64,000 bases of DNA from Gyrodactylus bullatarudis (GCA_012064415.1 SSNU01000229.1:1-64000); one strand, 5' to 3'. Positions 23,001 to 35,840 are shown, counted from the first letter of the stretch. Translations and numbers: made by a program. Notes: generated by a model from the sequence alone, not told the origin.

Positions 23001-25802
23001 ACATGAGAGTTTCAGCTCAACGCGGCTTTCGTGAGAAAAACCTGTCCAAGTGTATTCGTAAAAATGAAGAACTTATCATTAGCAATATGAGAATGAAGTT
23101 GCTTGAGATTCCAGAGGACGAAGACTCTGAGCATAGCTGGATTAAAATTCGTTCTAGACGCATGAAGGGTCGAGCAGAGTTGAAAAAACTCGCTCGTAAA
23201 CTAGATCAAAAGTCAAATGGTAAAGAGATCGGAGAAGCCAAGGAGACTTGTGTTAAGAAGAACAGAGGGAATCGGGATTTAAATTTGGCCAAACGTCTAG
23301 CTATAATCACTGGGAATGAAGCTCATTTATCCGACCCGGATTATGTTGATGAATGCAATTTAATTGAAGATATTGAAAATCTTGAAGATCGTGTCCTTTC
23401 AAGTAGTCTCCAGAAAAAAGGCTGGCAAGCCTCTGTTAGGATCATTGATGATGACACCATCTTCCTGATTAGCTCAAAGTGCGAGCGCAAATCAAAGTTA
23501 GATCAATTCCCATTGGATGTTGCCAAGACAAAATTATTACAGTTACAGGAAAACATTGAAACTCGTTATTTAATCTCACAGTCCTTAGCTTCGTGCAAAG
23601 AAGTCGACATGAATGATTGGATTGGTAAGGTGAATTCTGCAACCAAAGCAAGTCAGGTTAGATCTCTGGTCAAAGATTTTATAGCCACTCTGGCATGGCA
23701 CAAATCCATCATGAAAGTTGTATGTTAAATACTCACGACTTTGATCGTGATGCATTTTCCTAATCTCTCTTCTCTTTTTTTAAAGCTATGCCAAATTTGC
23801 TTCAAGGATAACAACGAGGCTGCATTGCTCCTCTGTGATGGTTGTGATCAAGGCTTTCACATGTACTGTTTCAGACCTGTCCTCGATTCAATACCTGATG
23901 GGAATTGGTTTTGTTTTGACTGCCAGTGCAAGAAAAGTGAGGATGACCTCAAGTTGTGCTTCATCTGTGGACATAGAGATGGTGGAAATGTGTATGCTTC
24001 TTTGATTCTTTCTCAAGTTTACTCCTGATTAATCAGATTTTACCAATTTTTAGGGAAATTGAAAATTTTAAAAGTACCATGACCAGCAGAAAATTGACCA
24101 GCTGTGACAACTGTCAGCGTTGTGTCCATCCAGAATGTCTCCGACCACCTCAGCCCAAGTTGCCAAAGAAATGGTATTGCACTGGATGCTCTCAAGCAGA
24201 ATCCAAAGTTGAACGAAAGCGAGGCCCGCCAAAGAAAAAGGTTGACAATTCAAATCAGGACGCTGATATTCAGAGCCAATCATCCTCAAGTAGTCAAAGT
24301 AAAAAACCAAATGGTAAATCCAAGAGTTTGCCCCAGCAGAATAAGCCGAAACCCCAGAAGAAACCCAAAAAACTTAAAAATTTAACTCCATTGGAGACAA
24401 AAGATGCCAACTCAGATAATGCTAGTGAATCTGAAAATAACTCTAATGGGAGTACGAACGAGAACTTGAAGGAACTACGTGCGCCACTCTGGCCAGAAAA
24501 TCCTCAAGAATTTGAGTATATGAATGATGAGATTCTCGAGTACTGCAGGTAACTTAATTGAAATCTATTCTCTTTGTGAAATTCTCCATTCTACTATTTC
24601 TTAATCTAGAGTTTCCACCAACAAAATGATAGATCATGATTCCTCCTGGCCATTTAGGACACCGGTTAATGCAAAACAAATTCCAATGTATCGAAAGATT
24701 ATTAAGAAGCCCATGGACTTGTCTTATATTGTCAAAAAATGCTATCTTAATTCCAGAATGTAAGTTGATTGAAATTCTTATTCTAATTCGGATAATTTGG
24801 TTTTCCCACGAGTCCGTAGGAGTATTAAGTGTATTAGAATTATACAAAAAACTAAAACGAATAATTGATCTTTGAATGTGTGAATTTTAACATAAGTTTC
24901 CTTCTAAGTTAGTCTAAAAGAGATTTGATACCTCCTTCTTCCCAAGAACCATCTCGACAGGTAACTAGGATCTTCTCTAAACCTATAGCTATTTATCGTT
25001 CTTCAAGCTTTAATAATAATTTATCAAAGATTAAGGGTGTCAACCTACCAGGCAAATAGCTTGTTTAGACATTTAACTCTAGAAGAGGATTGCTATTTGA
25101 TTAAAAATATTTAGAATTTCTATTCAATAAAACAAATCTGAGCTTAAAGCCTTAACTTGAGTCAGATTGTGGGGATTCGGATATTTTAAAATCTTCCTGA
25201 ATCTGAAGAACCCTAAATATAATTAAATTACTTTAGAATTTACCTAAAAATCAATATTTGAATATTCCAAATTATATGTCACACGTTTCCCGAACACCTA
25301 AATTAAAATAGATTTCATAAATGTATACATATTTTTGTGGCATTCAATATTTTGGAATTCCTCTTCTATTTTTGATACAATCCAACAGATATCGAAAGCT
25401 CTCCTTTAATTATTTTTTTTCTATAGAGCATACCGCAAGTTTAAGAATTGGGTTGATGATGTTCGTTTAATCTTTCGTAATTGTGAGATTTTCAACGAAG
25501 ACAACTCTGATATCGGTAAATCTGGTCATACAATGTGTGTATTCTTTGAAAAAGAAATCATGAATCCTGATGTACTCAAGCCGATATTTGATCGCTACGA
25601 GGCATCAGAGGATGAAGAGGACGAAGAGAGTGACGAGGAAAATCTCGATCAAGATAACCCAGATATTCCAAATATTACAGAGACTGACTTTTGCCAAGAA
25701 GAGATGACAACAAATAATATTTCTGAAAAGAAAAAAACGCCATCTCCCCCCAACCTTCAGAAACCAAGCCCTATACCTCCGATAACTGAGACGAGTCATT
25801 GA
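17009..25802 (+). CDS. BAZ2: BAZ2 / toutatis: bromodomain adjacent to zinc finger chromatin remodeller subunit
   Basis: Fifteen exons: 17009-17345, 17414-17804, 17993-18217, 18276-18387, 18884-19109, 19397-19581, 20324-20392, 20846-20957, 21025-21167, 21268-21522, 21581-23719, 23786-23991, 24054-24548, 24610-24759, 25427-25802. Phases agree throughout: 5421 nt, 1806 residues. Domains: Gln/Asn-rich N-terminus; TAM/MBD domain at ~317-400 (GWKRETIVKG, VSYVTPCGKRLW); DDT at ~516-580 (MSPDIFANCLVILEFLHAF); WHIM-type acidic/helical region across exons 10-11; C4HC3 PHD finger at ~1399-1450 (CQICF, LLCDGCDQGFHMYC, WFCFDC); second PHD-like finger (LCFICG, CDNC, VHPECL, WYCTGC); C-terminal bromodomain at ~1632-1740 (WPFRTPV, MYRKIIKKPMDL, NCEIFNEDNSDIG). 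The TAM-DDT-PHD-bromo order defines BAZ2 (Tip5 of the NoRC ISWI complex, fly Toutatis), which silences rDNA and shapes chromatin. ATG 17009 is the first Met after an in-frame stop at 16985. AATAAA at 25901 is a likely poly(A) signal. Confidence 0.93.
19582..20323 (+). other. BAZ2 intron 6, carrying an inverted pair of repeat tails
   Basis: This 742-nt intron contains two oppositely oriented, diverged copies of one sequence (about 19822-19932 and 20046-20150). Both resemble the sequence downstream of the PLE at 63.4-63.55 kb. Confidence 0.7.
19822..20150. repeat. Inverted pair of PLE-tail-like fragments
   Basis: Right copy (plus strand, ~20046-20150) contains TTGATGAGTATGCCCGAAAT and CTTGGCATC. 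Left copy (minus strand, ~19932-19822) contains CTGATGAGTATGCCCAAAAT. Both share the series GATGA-GTATGCCC-(G/A)AAAT with the sequence 3' of the PLE ORF at 63490-63510. By eye the arms are about 70-75% alike. Confidence 0.6.
24760..25426 (+). other. BAZ2 last intron (667 nt), splitting the bromodomain
   Basis: Bounded by GTAAGT at 24760 and TTTCTATAG at 25426. It interrupts the bromodomain between the ZA-loop helix and the next helix. No repeat or other gene recognised. Confidence 0.7.
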
Positions 25803-27031
25803 AGAGGGAAAAACGGTTTATTAGTGTACATTACCCCTATAAATCATATAAACTTTTGTGTATATAGCACTATTAGTGTTTCATTATCATTGCTATTTTG
25901 AATAAAATTGATTTTTAAAACTTGAATAAAAACCAAATATTTTGAGGGAAAAAACTTTCAAAATATCTCTATATATTTGTATGTTCTATGCGATCATTAG
26001 AGGATAAACTTGTTATTTTTTCTATTGATTTTTAAAAAAGAATAAAGTTTTCACAAAATTAAATATTTTTTTTTATTTTTAAAAAGATAGAAAGAATCCT
26101 TCATTATATTTTAAAGCTTTTTTAGAATTCTACGCATCAGTTTAAAGACTGAAAATTTTGAGTTAATTTTTGTGATTAATATTTTTTCTTATGCTGTAGC
26201 CATTGTAGCGTAGAAAAATGTTCTCACTAAACATAGAACTCATCATTGATTGATGAGCATATCTTCAGAAAAGCGTAATTCAAATATCTTCTTAAATAAA
26301 ATGGATCATTTCTTGAAAGAACGAGAAGTCAATATAACATATTTATTACACTGTTATCTATACTGAACATGCATTGATTAAAGTTTACTGTTTATGAGCC
26401 AATTCTTTGATTCGACTTATGACTAAGTATTTTCAGTTAAACCCTAAAAAATATTTACGTCGAGTTGCGATATTTTCCATCTCAAGATAATGAATCGCTA
26501 AAAATCTGACCTTGAGAAGATCAGAATTCAAGTGAGCCAATGTTTCTGATTATCATATAATATAGTAAAACCAAGTCATATTTATAAAAGCTGAACAACT
26601 AGAATTGATAGTTGTATTAATGTCATCTTTATCAACTATATATTGCTCTCCCAGTGGAAAACAACAATTTCTCGAGGTATAATTTGATCTGAAAGATACT
26701 CAAAATACTTTGTTTACTCCTCATTATGAAGGAAATTTATTAAGCTACAATTACATAAAGATGGCTTTTCACTGGTGATGCTGGACAATGGTGTTGTAGT
26801 CAAATATTTAGAACGTTTTTTAGAGCAATTGCCATTTTTAACCTCTATTGTCTTTTAAATGATAAGTCAGCTTTCAAAAGCGAATTCAGATTCGGAATCA
26901 GGGGTAATTATTTTAGTAAATTTACAAATATTCTAAAAAGAATAACTTGGCACATGACCATCTATATGGGACACAAAAACATGCTATTTTCTTGGTCGGT
27001 TTCAAAAGAATAGAAATTATTATTTTATTTA
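25803..27031. other. Intergenic between convergent BAZ2 and ERCC4
   Basis: No gene seen. Contains the BAZ2 AATAAA at 25901 and, on the minus strand, an ERCC4 AATAAA at 27029-27024, only a few bases past its stop codon. The remainder is AT-rich with no recognised repeat. Confidence 0.55.
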
Positions 27032-30000
27032 TCAAGTCTTTTTGATTTTTCCAGCTAAATGAAATTTGGTATTCTTTTTTCTTTTAAGCAAAGCCAAAGC
27101 GTTCTCATTGTCAACTTGGCTATCGGGAGTCCAGACATTATGTAGGAAACTGTAGACTTCTTTAGCAGCTTGTTGCGATTCAAGAATTTCTGAAAGCTTC
27201 TCCTCACTTAGATCGCAGAGTTCCACTAAAGATTTGACATTATTCAGAATCCTATTAATATTCTTCGAGTTAATTGAGGGAATTCGCATCAATAGTTCCA
27301 ACGGTTCTACATTGTATTCATCATAATGATCATCAGAGGCCTTTGGGAGTTTATCAACAGAAGGTTCTGATCTACCCATTTTGAGTTCGAAGAAGAGTTC
27401 AGCTGTTTGCTGTGGCTTCACAGACCAGAATAGACGCAGCATGGGAAAATGAATGGTTAATTGGACCAGTTGAGCAAATATATGATGGGAGTTTAGACCT
27501 CCTGAAGTTGTCTGCAAGTTCGCGAGGGAATATTTACCAACAAATGGGGTTGAGAAAGATCCCCGGCTATTCCAACTCTGAATGGAATCTAGGAATGTTA
27601 ATTTTCAGATTAAAATTATTATCTTACATTAAAACATTAACATTATTAACATTTTAGAGAAAATCTTTATAAGGTACATTGCTGAGATTGGATTTTTGTA
27701 TGGTTTCAGAATACTAATATGCATTTTTTTCAAAAACCAACCTTTAGTTTAAAAATGACCATTTTTAGACGTTGAAAATGGCTAATTTTTTTATTTAAAG
27801 ATATGAATTCTGGATGATCAGATTTTCGAAATCTAAAGTCGTTCTGGAAATAGTCTTCGCATATGTTGAATCCAAGAAACTATTAATTTTCGAACAAAAT
27901 TGAAGAGAAAAACATAAAAATAAGGAATCAAATTTACGATTGATAAATTTTGAGATCTAATGATCCATTATTAAGAATTTTAGAGACCTTGAAAATTGTT
28001 AGAAAAATCGATCTGGGGACAAGGACAATATAAAAAAGTTCTGTTGAGAAAAATTAAAAGACCATCAGAAGTTGTGTGAATTAATGAAAAAATTCTCCAA
28101 TAAAATTTGCTCATTAAATTTTTAGAGCAAATTTTCAGAATCACTAATTTTATTCATATTCATAAAACTAATTCTTTTTAAACAAAAATTGTTTTTCAGT
28201 TATCTCTTGTTTAAATCAATATTTTCAACACTTATAAAATATAACTGAATTAACGATTGCAATCATAATTTCTTGAATATTTGTAACTTTACGATATGGA
28301 AAATCAAGATATAAATAATTGCTGAAAGCTTTAATAGATGTCAGCAGACATCGAAATTTCCCAGAGAAGAAATAAAAGCAGGCTTCAAATCATCTGGCCG
28401 TAGACTCATCTTCATCTTCAGCAGTTGAAATTTTTTCTTAGAATCACATAAGAATGTAAGCTTCTTTAGAAAAAGCAGGCTCTTAACTCTTAAAGACTAT
28501 CCAGCTTATGACTGTAGCTATTATCTGATATCTATTGAAAACTTATTCACTTATTGGATAAATTTGGTCAAAACTATCTTGTGAATATCAAGAAAGAAAA
28601 CTACGATTTTAAGGGCCTATTATATTAAATTTTCACTGATAGCGTAATGAATTTTAGCTTCAGCACGGTCAATCAACAGAAATGAATTCTTATTTTTGCT
28701 TTTAAAAATTAATTCCCAATTATTTTTATATTTACTCATGAGTATGCCTTTTATTATTTATTTTTTTAATGACAGAAATATCGAGAAAACCTAAATTTTC
28801 AGCAAAATAATGGCATTAAATGAAAATGAAAATTGATCAAAAGAAGAATTAAATGTTTAGAATAAAATCGAAATACTCAGAAGTAAAGCTGGTGTTAGAA
28901 AATAAATTTTACATTTCTGATATCTTCGGGCGAAAAATGCAGAGCGATCTTTGATCAATAAGTCAGGGTGGAAAAAAAATTTTTTCTCGTTGATCTGATC
29001 CGATTTTTTGGGTCGATCACACATGTAAGGGTCAAATTTCTTCAAAAAATCTGATTTTTTAGGCTAGAAATCTCCAACTTGTCAAATAAACTTTTTGTGA
29101 AAAAATTGTCAAAAAAAATTTTCAATCCTGTTTTTGATCCATACTCTGAGATCTGATCTTGATCAAAAAAAATTTTTTTCTCTTCCTAAATTGCTCTTCA
29201 TCTTACGCTTTTTTTCAAGATATAATTTTATTGGTTCACAATAAAAAATTAGCTAGGAAAATCATTTGTTAGTGTGAACGTCAAATCTAACGCGAAGACT
29301 ATTTCCAGAACGACTTTAGTAGTGGTTTTTCAAAAAGATTTATTTATATTTTCTAGGAAAAGGGGTCATTAAATTATTTTCAGTTTCTTTAAAACAGAAT
29401 AATGGCTTGAGAAAATTACTTGTCCCAAATATGACCCACTAGGACATGAAGGATTAAATTTCAGGTTATAAATGTTCTTTGATTTCAAGTTGTGAGATGA
29501 ATCAATTTGATTCAATCAAATGTTATTTTTCAGGATCTACAATAAACAAGGAAAACGAAAATGAACGTTGAGATTTTAGGAAACACTCCATTCAGGTACA
29601 AAATTCTACTCCCTATTTTTCAAGTATTTTTACTGCTTGAAAATTGATAAATTAGGATGAAATTGACTGTTCTTTTAAAAGTTGAGTTGGTTTTGGTGAT
29701 AATTGATAAAATTCACGTTTTTGAGCTATCTACATGACTTTTCAGATGGGAATTATTCTGATGGTTATTTAGAATCCCTTCGCTACATATCCTCATCATT
29801 TTCTGAAAATTTCAATGTGAATTTAGAGAATGAATTTTAAAGAAACAAGAAGAAAATGGAACTTATAGGTATCAGAACGATAAAATGTTTGAATTTAATT
29901 CATGAGAATTTAAAGCGTCAAAAAAATTTTTTATCACCATACGTACTGTGATTATGATTGCTATTCATTGAATAGCTAGGGTACAAACATAATGACCACT

Positions 30001-33000
30001 AAAATCCAATCAGAATGCGATTAATCAGTTCTTTGAAATTTTAAGATAATTAACATTCAATATGATCGAATTATTTCGAAGTGGCAAAAAGTAGACTCTA
30101 GTCACAAAAGTGACGAGTTTGATGCTAATAATAAATCAATCAGAAAGATAAATTATGATTTTAAAAAAACTTACCCGATTGATCTTGTAAATGAGCATGA
30201 AACTCAATTAGGAGTATAGGGTTTGCATAATGTCTTTTCATTGACCGACACTGATCAACAAGGCGACCTGACTTTAGAGATCCAATCAGATCGGAAACGG
30301 ATTTTCTCTCAACACATAAATGCGGAGCCAGAATGTAATCAGCAACTGACAACATTACTGGCAGGATTTTTATCCCCTTGTAGTGAAGAATAGGTGGAAG
30401 CTCACTACGAAATTCTCTTGTATCAACCAAGACAACAGGTTTCTCCTCCTCTCCATCCTTTTCACTGGGAAATTGATTTAGACACGAGTCCTTAGTTGAG
30501 AGAACAAACTTTGAGTTGATTTCTATCAGCTTTTCGAATGCTTCTTTCTCCTATAAATTGGAATAAAATAAGGGCATTGGATTAAATTTAGGTTTCGAAG
30601 GGTCTTCTGTCTACAGGTTTATTTCATTTGAACGAAATTTCTAAACCCTTAAGAACTCAAGCAGGGTAGATTTTCAAATTCAAGGTTCTTGATACCTATC
30701 AAATATGTCCTTTTACAAAAATCTCAATTTTCTCATCAAGAATTTGAAAGAAGAATTCTGAAAAAGAATTTGGTGCCGAATACCCATTATTTTTAATTTT
30801 GACCTGAAATGTTTACCGATTCGAAATTGGTCAAAAAGATTTTCATGATCAGAATTGAACAAGAAAGCCGAATATTAAATTTTCGACAGGTCCATCATTT
30901 TCTAGGTTCAGATGTATTTTGAATTATCGAAATTTCATTGATTTTTCAGTAGTGAAAATTATCAAGAAATCGAAATTCAACTCCCAAACAATAATGAGGT
31001 GAACAGATTTAGCATAATTAATTTTTTGTCTAATCTTGATCCTGAAAAACTTCTTTTGGCCACACTTCCACTTTCAAATCAATAAAAACATTCAGCTCAA
31101 AAGTAGGCACATGATCTGGATTCTAGAAAATATTTAACATATTCAAATTCTTGATGAAAAAGTTTAATTAGCTTTACATGGGCTCATTTATTTATACATA
31201 AAATGAGCTTTCACTATTCTCCTGGAATCGATGTAACATACTTTTTTAATGTTTAGCAGGAAACGTTGTTCTTCAACGGAATCTTTGAATTGAACAAAGT
31301 AAACCTTGACAGGGTCCTCTTGGGAAATAGAAAATTTTGATTCAAGTACAAGATATGGTATTCTACAGCAATAAGTTTCAATTTGTCGAATCCAGTTGAG
31401 TCTTGGCTGGAAAGTGATAATATGGGTTGGCAAATATTGATTAAAGGCTTCAGAGAGAGACCCCTTTGGATTGTAACCACCCCCGTCGGAAGAGCTCGAC
31501 CCAGATTCTCCACACCCAAGGGGTGGCGAACGAATTAGAATTCTAAAATTTGCTTTTAATTTTCTTTTAATTAAATTTTTGAGATTTTTCATGTTGTTCA
31601 CTCACAGCTAAGCATTTTACTTCCCATTACTCTGAGTTCACGACATCCGTCTGGTAATAATGGCACTATCTAGTTGAGGATAGAAAAATCAATTAACCAT
31701 CACTTTTAAAGCAAAAATATTTCTATTGAAACACGAATATTTACCCCCTAATTAAGTATTATTTATCTCGAACAATCAGAATGCAACAAGTGATTTCTAT
31801 ACATTTAGATAGGAAAAAAGGGAGTTTTTGTGAAAATGTAAAAATTCACTGTGTTTCAATAAAAATAAAATGTTTCAATAGAAATATTTTTACTGTAACA
31901 AATCTTCTCGGATCATGAACTGAACAGGATAACATTTCGAATGGGAGAATCATGTAATTTCAATTTGACTCACTTCATCAAGTGATATTGGGGTATTTGT
32001 TTGAGTCGAAATAGTAGATTCGTTAGTGGGATTATTATCCTCACATAGACTCATCCAATTATCGACCAATGTTTCACCACCTTCAAGGTATTTTTCAATC
32101 AAATCACTAGTAGAATCTGAACCGACAAGGATGATTATTCGAACTTTTTTCGAGTCTTTTCCTTCTGATTTTTGGATTGTATGAATTTCCTTGATTATTT
32201 GATCAATAGTGGAACATTTCGGATTATGCTCAAAGTTGTAATCACTTTTGACATCTGTTTTAAAGACACGTTTCTTTGCATGCTCACATAATTTGCTAGA
32301 TGCATCCATGAGAAGCCATGTGGATCCGGATTTTGAGCGAACTGATGTCGACTCCTGATACTTCCATGACTTGACCAAGGCAATCTCATTTTGTTTCACT
32401 TGATTGATCATTTTCCAAAAGATGAGAGGATTTATATCACCTAGTTTGAAGAGAAAACTCTTGAGAGTGAATAGTTCGGAAAGTAATTGTTTTGTTGTCG
32501 TAGACATTGTGTTCCAATGAAGATCAGCATAGTGACTAATCTATAGGGAAAATTTTTAAAGATTATAAGAAATGTTTAATACACAGATAATAATAAGATA
32601 GATGAGTCTATTACATGTATTTTATCAGCCTAGAGCAAACATAGTTGCAGAATAATAATTCAAGGAAAATGAAATAAATCAAAATTCGATAAAAGATTTG
32701 CAGCAAAAAATAAACTTTTAATATAATTTATTCTATTGATAGAAAGTATGCTTATTCGATCGATCTAAAACATATATGATACAAGTAAGTTGATTAAAGA
32801 ATGCAAGTATCAAGATTAATGAAAAGTTTTTTTCTAGCTAATTGAGTAGCATTTGATGATATTGATCGTGTTAAGAGAGATCCCTATGCAAATTGATATT
32901 AGAAATCAAAAATTTGGCGATTTGAATTACAATATTTTAGACGATATTTGAAACTTTTTACCTTTTACTCTTATGTAACCCCTTTATTTTCCTACTCGTT

Positions 33001-33929
33001 CAATTATATTTTTATTTCAGTTGATTCATTAGTTTCATTTCTTCCAAATTGGCTAAAATCTTGTTAAATTGGTTAGGAATATTAAATTTTCAATTTTATC
33101 GGCAAGAGTTATGGCCACAATTGTATTCAAGACAACATTATAAATATAAATTGAAATTACTCACAAGTTTGCTCAAAGAGTTACCGATTACATTCTCTGA
33201 GGTAAAATCTGCTTCATTCTTAAGCTGGGGATTGTGAAATTTTATTTCATTTATAATCCCTTGAATTAGATCAATCAGAGCAGCATGACAGACAGACATG
33301 TGATATGGCATTTCAACTTTGATTTCTTCAACTTCTGGAGCCATTTGATCGAAGAACTTGACCAATTCCATCCTGAATCTTGGCCATAGATTCATTTTTG
33401 GTATACCCAATTGTTGCATCATGACTTCGGCATTGTTTTGACTAAATGTCAATGGAATAGATTGATTTGAAAAAGCCTTGACGTCTATTGATGGGTTCTT
33501 TTCTTTAAGCAATCGAATACAGAAAGTATCTTGACAGAATTCTTCAAGTTCGTGACAACGCATTAGAAGCACTTGATTAACTTTCATAACATCGAACTTT
33601 TCAAGTAGTAAATCCATGACAAGAATTTGAGTAGAGACAAATATAACACCACCTTTGGAGTATTCTTTTAATCTTTCTTTTTGTGAAAGCTCAGAAATGA
33701 TTATTCTAGGCAAAAACTTTTCTCCTAGCAATCCTAAATTGTTGATAATGTTATTCGCTTCGTTTATTGAATGATTGCAAACCAACACGAGATTTTCTGG
33801 TATACAGTGAACTTGAATGTAGCATTGAATAATATATTCTAATGGAAGACCAGTGGCAAGACATAATAACGAAGAGGATGAGCTTATTTCAAATAGTATG
33901 TCTTTTTCGAAATCAAGCAATAAACTCAT
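27032..33929 (-). CDS. ERCC4: XPF / ERCC4 structure-specific DNA repair endonuclease
   Basis: Exons (minus): 33929-33165, 32540-31974, 31669-31606 (tentative), 31552-31242 (5' end tentative), 30550-30175, 27588-27032; this model gives 879 residues (human 916). The N-terminal degenerate SF2 helicase-like region matches XPF (CNHSINEANNIINNLGLLGE, GGVIFVSTQILVMDLLLEKF) and, as in XPF, lacks Walker A and DEAH. Exon 2 begins ISHYADLHW, a conserved XPF block. Exon 4 has VYFVQFKDSVEEQRFL. Exon 5 holds the nuclease: VDTREFRSELPP (~611), ADYI (~640) and the signature ERKSVSD (~650-656). Exon 6 ends with tandem helix-hairpin-helix (LLMRIPSINSKNINRILNNV, LSEEKLSEIL), which dimerises with ERCC1. The enzyme cuts 5' of lesions in nucleotide excision repair. 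Exon 3 is inferred only from phase: exon 2 ends in phase 0, and the exon 4 frame has no good phase-0 acceptor. Confidence 0.9.
27833..29319. repeat. Perfect 28-bp inverted repeat pair, 1.43 kb apart
   Basis: Bases 27833-27860 (starting CTAAAGTCGTTCTGG) are the exact reverse complement of 29292-29319. Similarity stops abruptly outside the 28 bp on both sides. These may be terminal repeats of an ORF-less element, but no target duplication is evident. Confidence 0.7.
29440..29700. repeat. Half copy of palindromic repeat family
   Basis: Contains the family block GTTATTTTTCAGGATC followed by CTCCCTATTTTTC and TTTTTACTGCTTG, in the order seen in the left arm and loop of the palindrome at 6662-7419. 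The opposite arm is missing here. Confidence 0.55.
30680..31120. repeat. Degenerate palindromic-family sequence in ERCC4 intron 4
   Basis: Blocks such as TACAAAAATCTCAATTTTCTC and a later TTGATCCTGAAAAAC / AATCAATAAAAACATT stretch resemble arm sequences of the 6.7-kb palindrome at both ends of this intron. Strongly diverged. Confidence 0.35.
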
Positions 33930-34206
33930 TGCAATTTTTTTCTGTTTAAAACACTATCTAATAGGCTATGACTAAAGTTTGTTTTCTATCAATACATTAA
34001 GCCGGCAAATTTAAATTGGATTCTCATGAGTCTTTGAGGATATCTTTTGTAACATAGACATCTTTCCATAAATTTGGCTTATGAATTTTATTGTTTGGAC
34101 AATCCAGTGTACTGATAGAACTATATTTTAACCACGATATTTTTCGAATTTTCGTCTTTCTTCATCAGTCTTTCAACTGCCTGTATCTTTCAAAATAAAT
34201 TTAAAA
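33930..34206. promoter_or_regulatory. Divergent promoter region between ERCC4 and the zinc-finger gene
   Basis: 277 bp separate the two divergent ATGs. Both transcription starts must lie here unless non-coding 5' exons exist. No specific element could be assigned. Confidence 0.5.
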
Positions 34207-35402
34207 ATGATTAAGTCGTTAAAAAGAATTTTCCCATCTGATACCGGTGCTTCTGAAAGTAATTCAAAGATTCCATTTTTTGGACCTACCCATCCTGAAG
34301 GATCTCAATTAAATGAAGAGTTATTGACAGTTTGCTCCACTTGTCAGCAGGTCTTCAATCCTTCTCAAATCTCTTCACATTTGGCAAAATGTAAAGGAAC
34401 ATTTGTTTGTGAAATATGTAAAAGTACCTTTTCCCAGAAGGACTATTTACAAAAACACATAAGAAGGAAACACAAATCGACAGAAAAATCTCATATTTGC
34501 CTTGATTGTGGTAAGGGATGTTCTACAAAAAATGCTCTGCTTGTACATCAACGAATACACTCTGGATTTTTACCTTATCAGTGTACGATATGTGGATTAA
34601 AATTTTCCCAGTTAAATAATTTCCAAATTCATGTTGATATAAGGCATTCAAATGGAGAGTTTAAGGATTCTACCGATAAGCATTATGGTTGTGAATGGTG
34701 TGATAAATCTTTCTTTTACATGGCTGGCCTAAAATATCATATGAAAGAGCATTTCAAGGTTATTGTCGAGTCTGAAGAATTAAATTTCAAATGCGATAAG
34801 TGTGATAAAAAGTTCCGATTTAAATCTCAATTAGATCGCCATCTAACATCTCATCTAAGCCGTGATGAATACGCACATGAATGCAAAATATGTTTCAAAA
34901 AGTTTAATCAACTACGACTTCTATCTGCTCATATTCTTTATCACAAAGATCCAAGCTTAGTTCAATGCCCTCATTGTTCGCGTTCATTCAGCTCAAGATC
35001 CTATCTTCAAAAGCATCTTTATTTGCATAATAAAATCGAGAGTCTTTCAATAAAATCCACTCCTGGAAAAGATGTTGATACTACATTTGAAACACTTTTA
35101 GAATTCAACAAGAATTTACCTAAAGTAAGTCCATTTTTATTATTAAAATTGTGCATCGGTTATTTTTTCTATTTCAGTTGGAAATTTTGGACAAAATTCA
35201 ATTCAACGAAAATCTACTCATGTCTCATCTAGAATACCAAATGAAAGCCGATGATCCCAGTATTGTTAAAACTGATAACAGTGAGACTGTAAAAGCTATT
35301 GACTCCATTCTGTCCAAGGAATCGTTAGATTTGGACTCTATAGATGATGAATTAGTAGCCAACCTTTTTAATCAAAATGACAATTTTTCAGGACCAGAAT
35401 AA
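34207..35402 (+). CDS. C2H2 zinc-finger protein (unassigned)
   Basis: Two exons, 34207-35124 and 35178-35402, joined in phase 0, give 380 residues. There is one C2HC-type finger (CSTCQQVFNPSQISSHLAKC) and then seven C2H2 fingers, including CEICKSTFSQKDYLQKHIRR, CTICGLKFSQLNNFQIH, CEWCDKSFFYMAGLKYH, CDKCDKKFRFKSQLDRH and CPHCSRSFSSRSYLQKH. Only some linkers resemble the TGEKP type (IHSGFLPYQC). The short acidic tail after the fingers is encoded mostly by exon 2. No KRAB, ZAD or BTB domain is present. It is probably a nuclear DNA-binding regulator; I cannot name an ortholog. AATAAA at 35561 is a plausible poly(A) signal. Confidence 0.88.
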
Positions 35403-35840
35403 GGAATATTTGTTTCTTTTATAGCCTCTGACTGATATCAAACCCAAAAGTCTATCAATAACTGCAATCTTAATTATTGAAATGATTTTTTTATTTCATG
35501 TTAAATTTTTTCTTTAAAAAACATAAACCAAATATTTAACCGAAAATGTCTTTCTTTAATAATAAAATGCTTAAAAACAAATAAAATCGGTCCTGAAATT
35601 TTTTATTAACCTTTCCAACTAGTCCATTAACGCTTATAGGATGAAAAATTAGATGAATACATAAACAAAGAAAATTTCAAATATTATAATTGAAATTGTA
35701 ACTTTGATTTGATTAAAACCTCAAGCCATTACACTTGGTGGAAAAATGATTGTTTAAAACTAACTTAAATAGTTTGTGTATTCAAAATTATAGCTTTACA
35801 TGCGTCACAATTAAAGTTATCATATTTATCGGAACTAACT
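35403..35840. other. Intergenic: zinc-finger gene 3' flank and LARP1 promoter
   Basis: 438 bp between co-directional genes. It contains AATAAA at 35561 and no other assignable element. Confidence 0.55.

Larger units (their letters stand above)
27589..30174 (-). other. ERCC4 intron 5 (2586 nt)
   Basis: Separates the nuclease exon from the final exon. It contains a perfect 28-bp inverted pair (27833-27860 / 29292-29319) and a half copy of the palindromic repeat family at about 29440-29700. No other gene seen. Confidence 0.65.
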
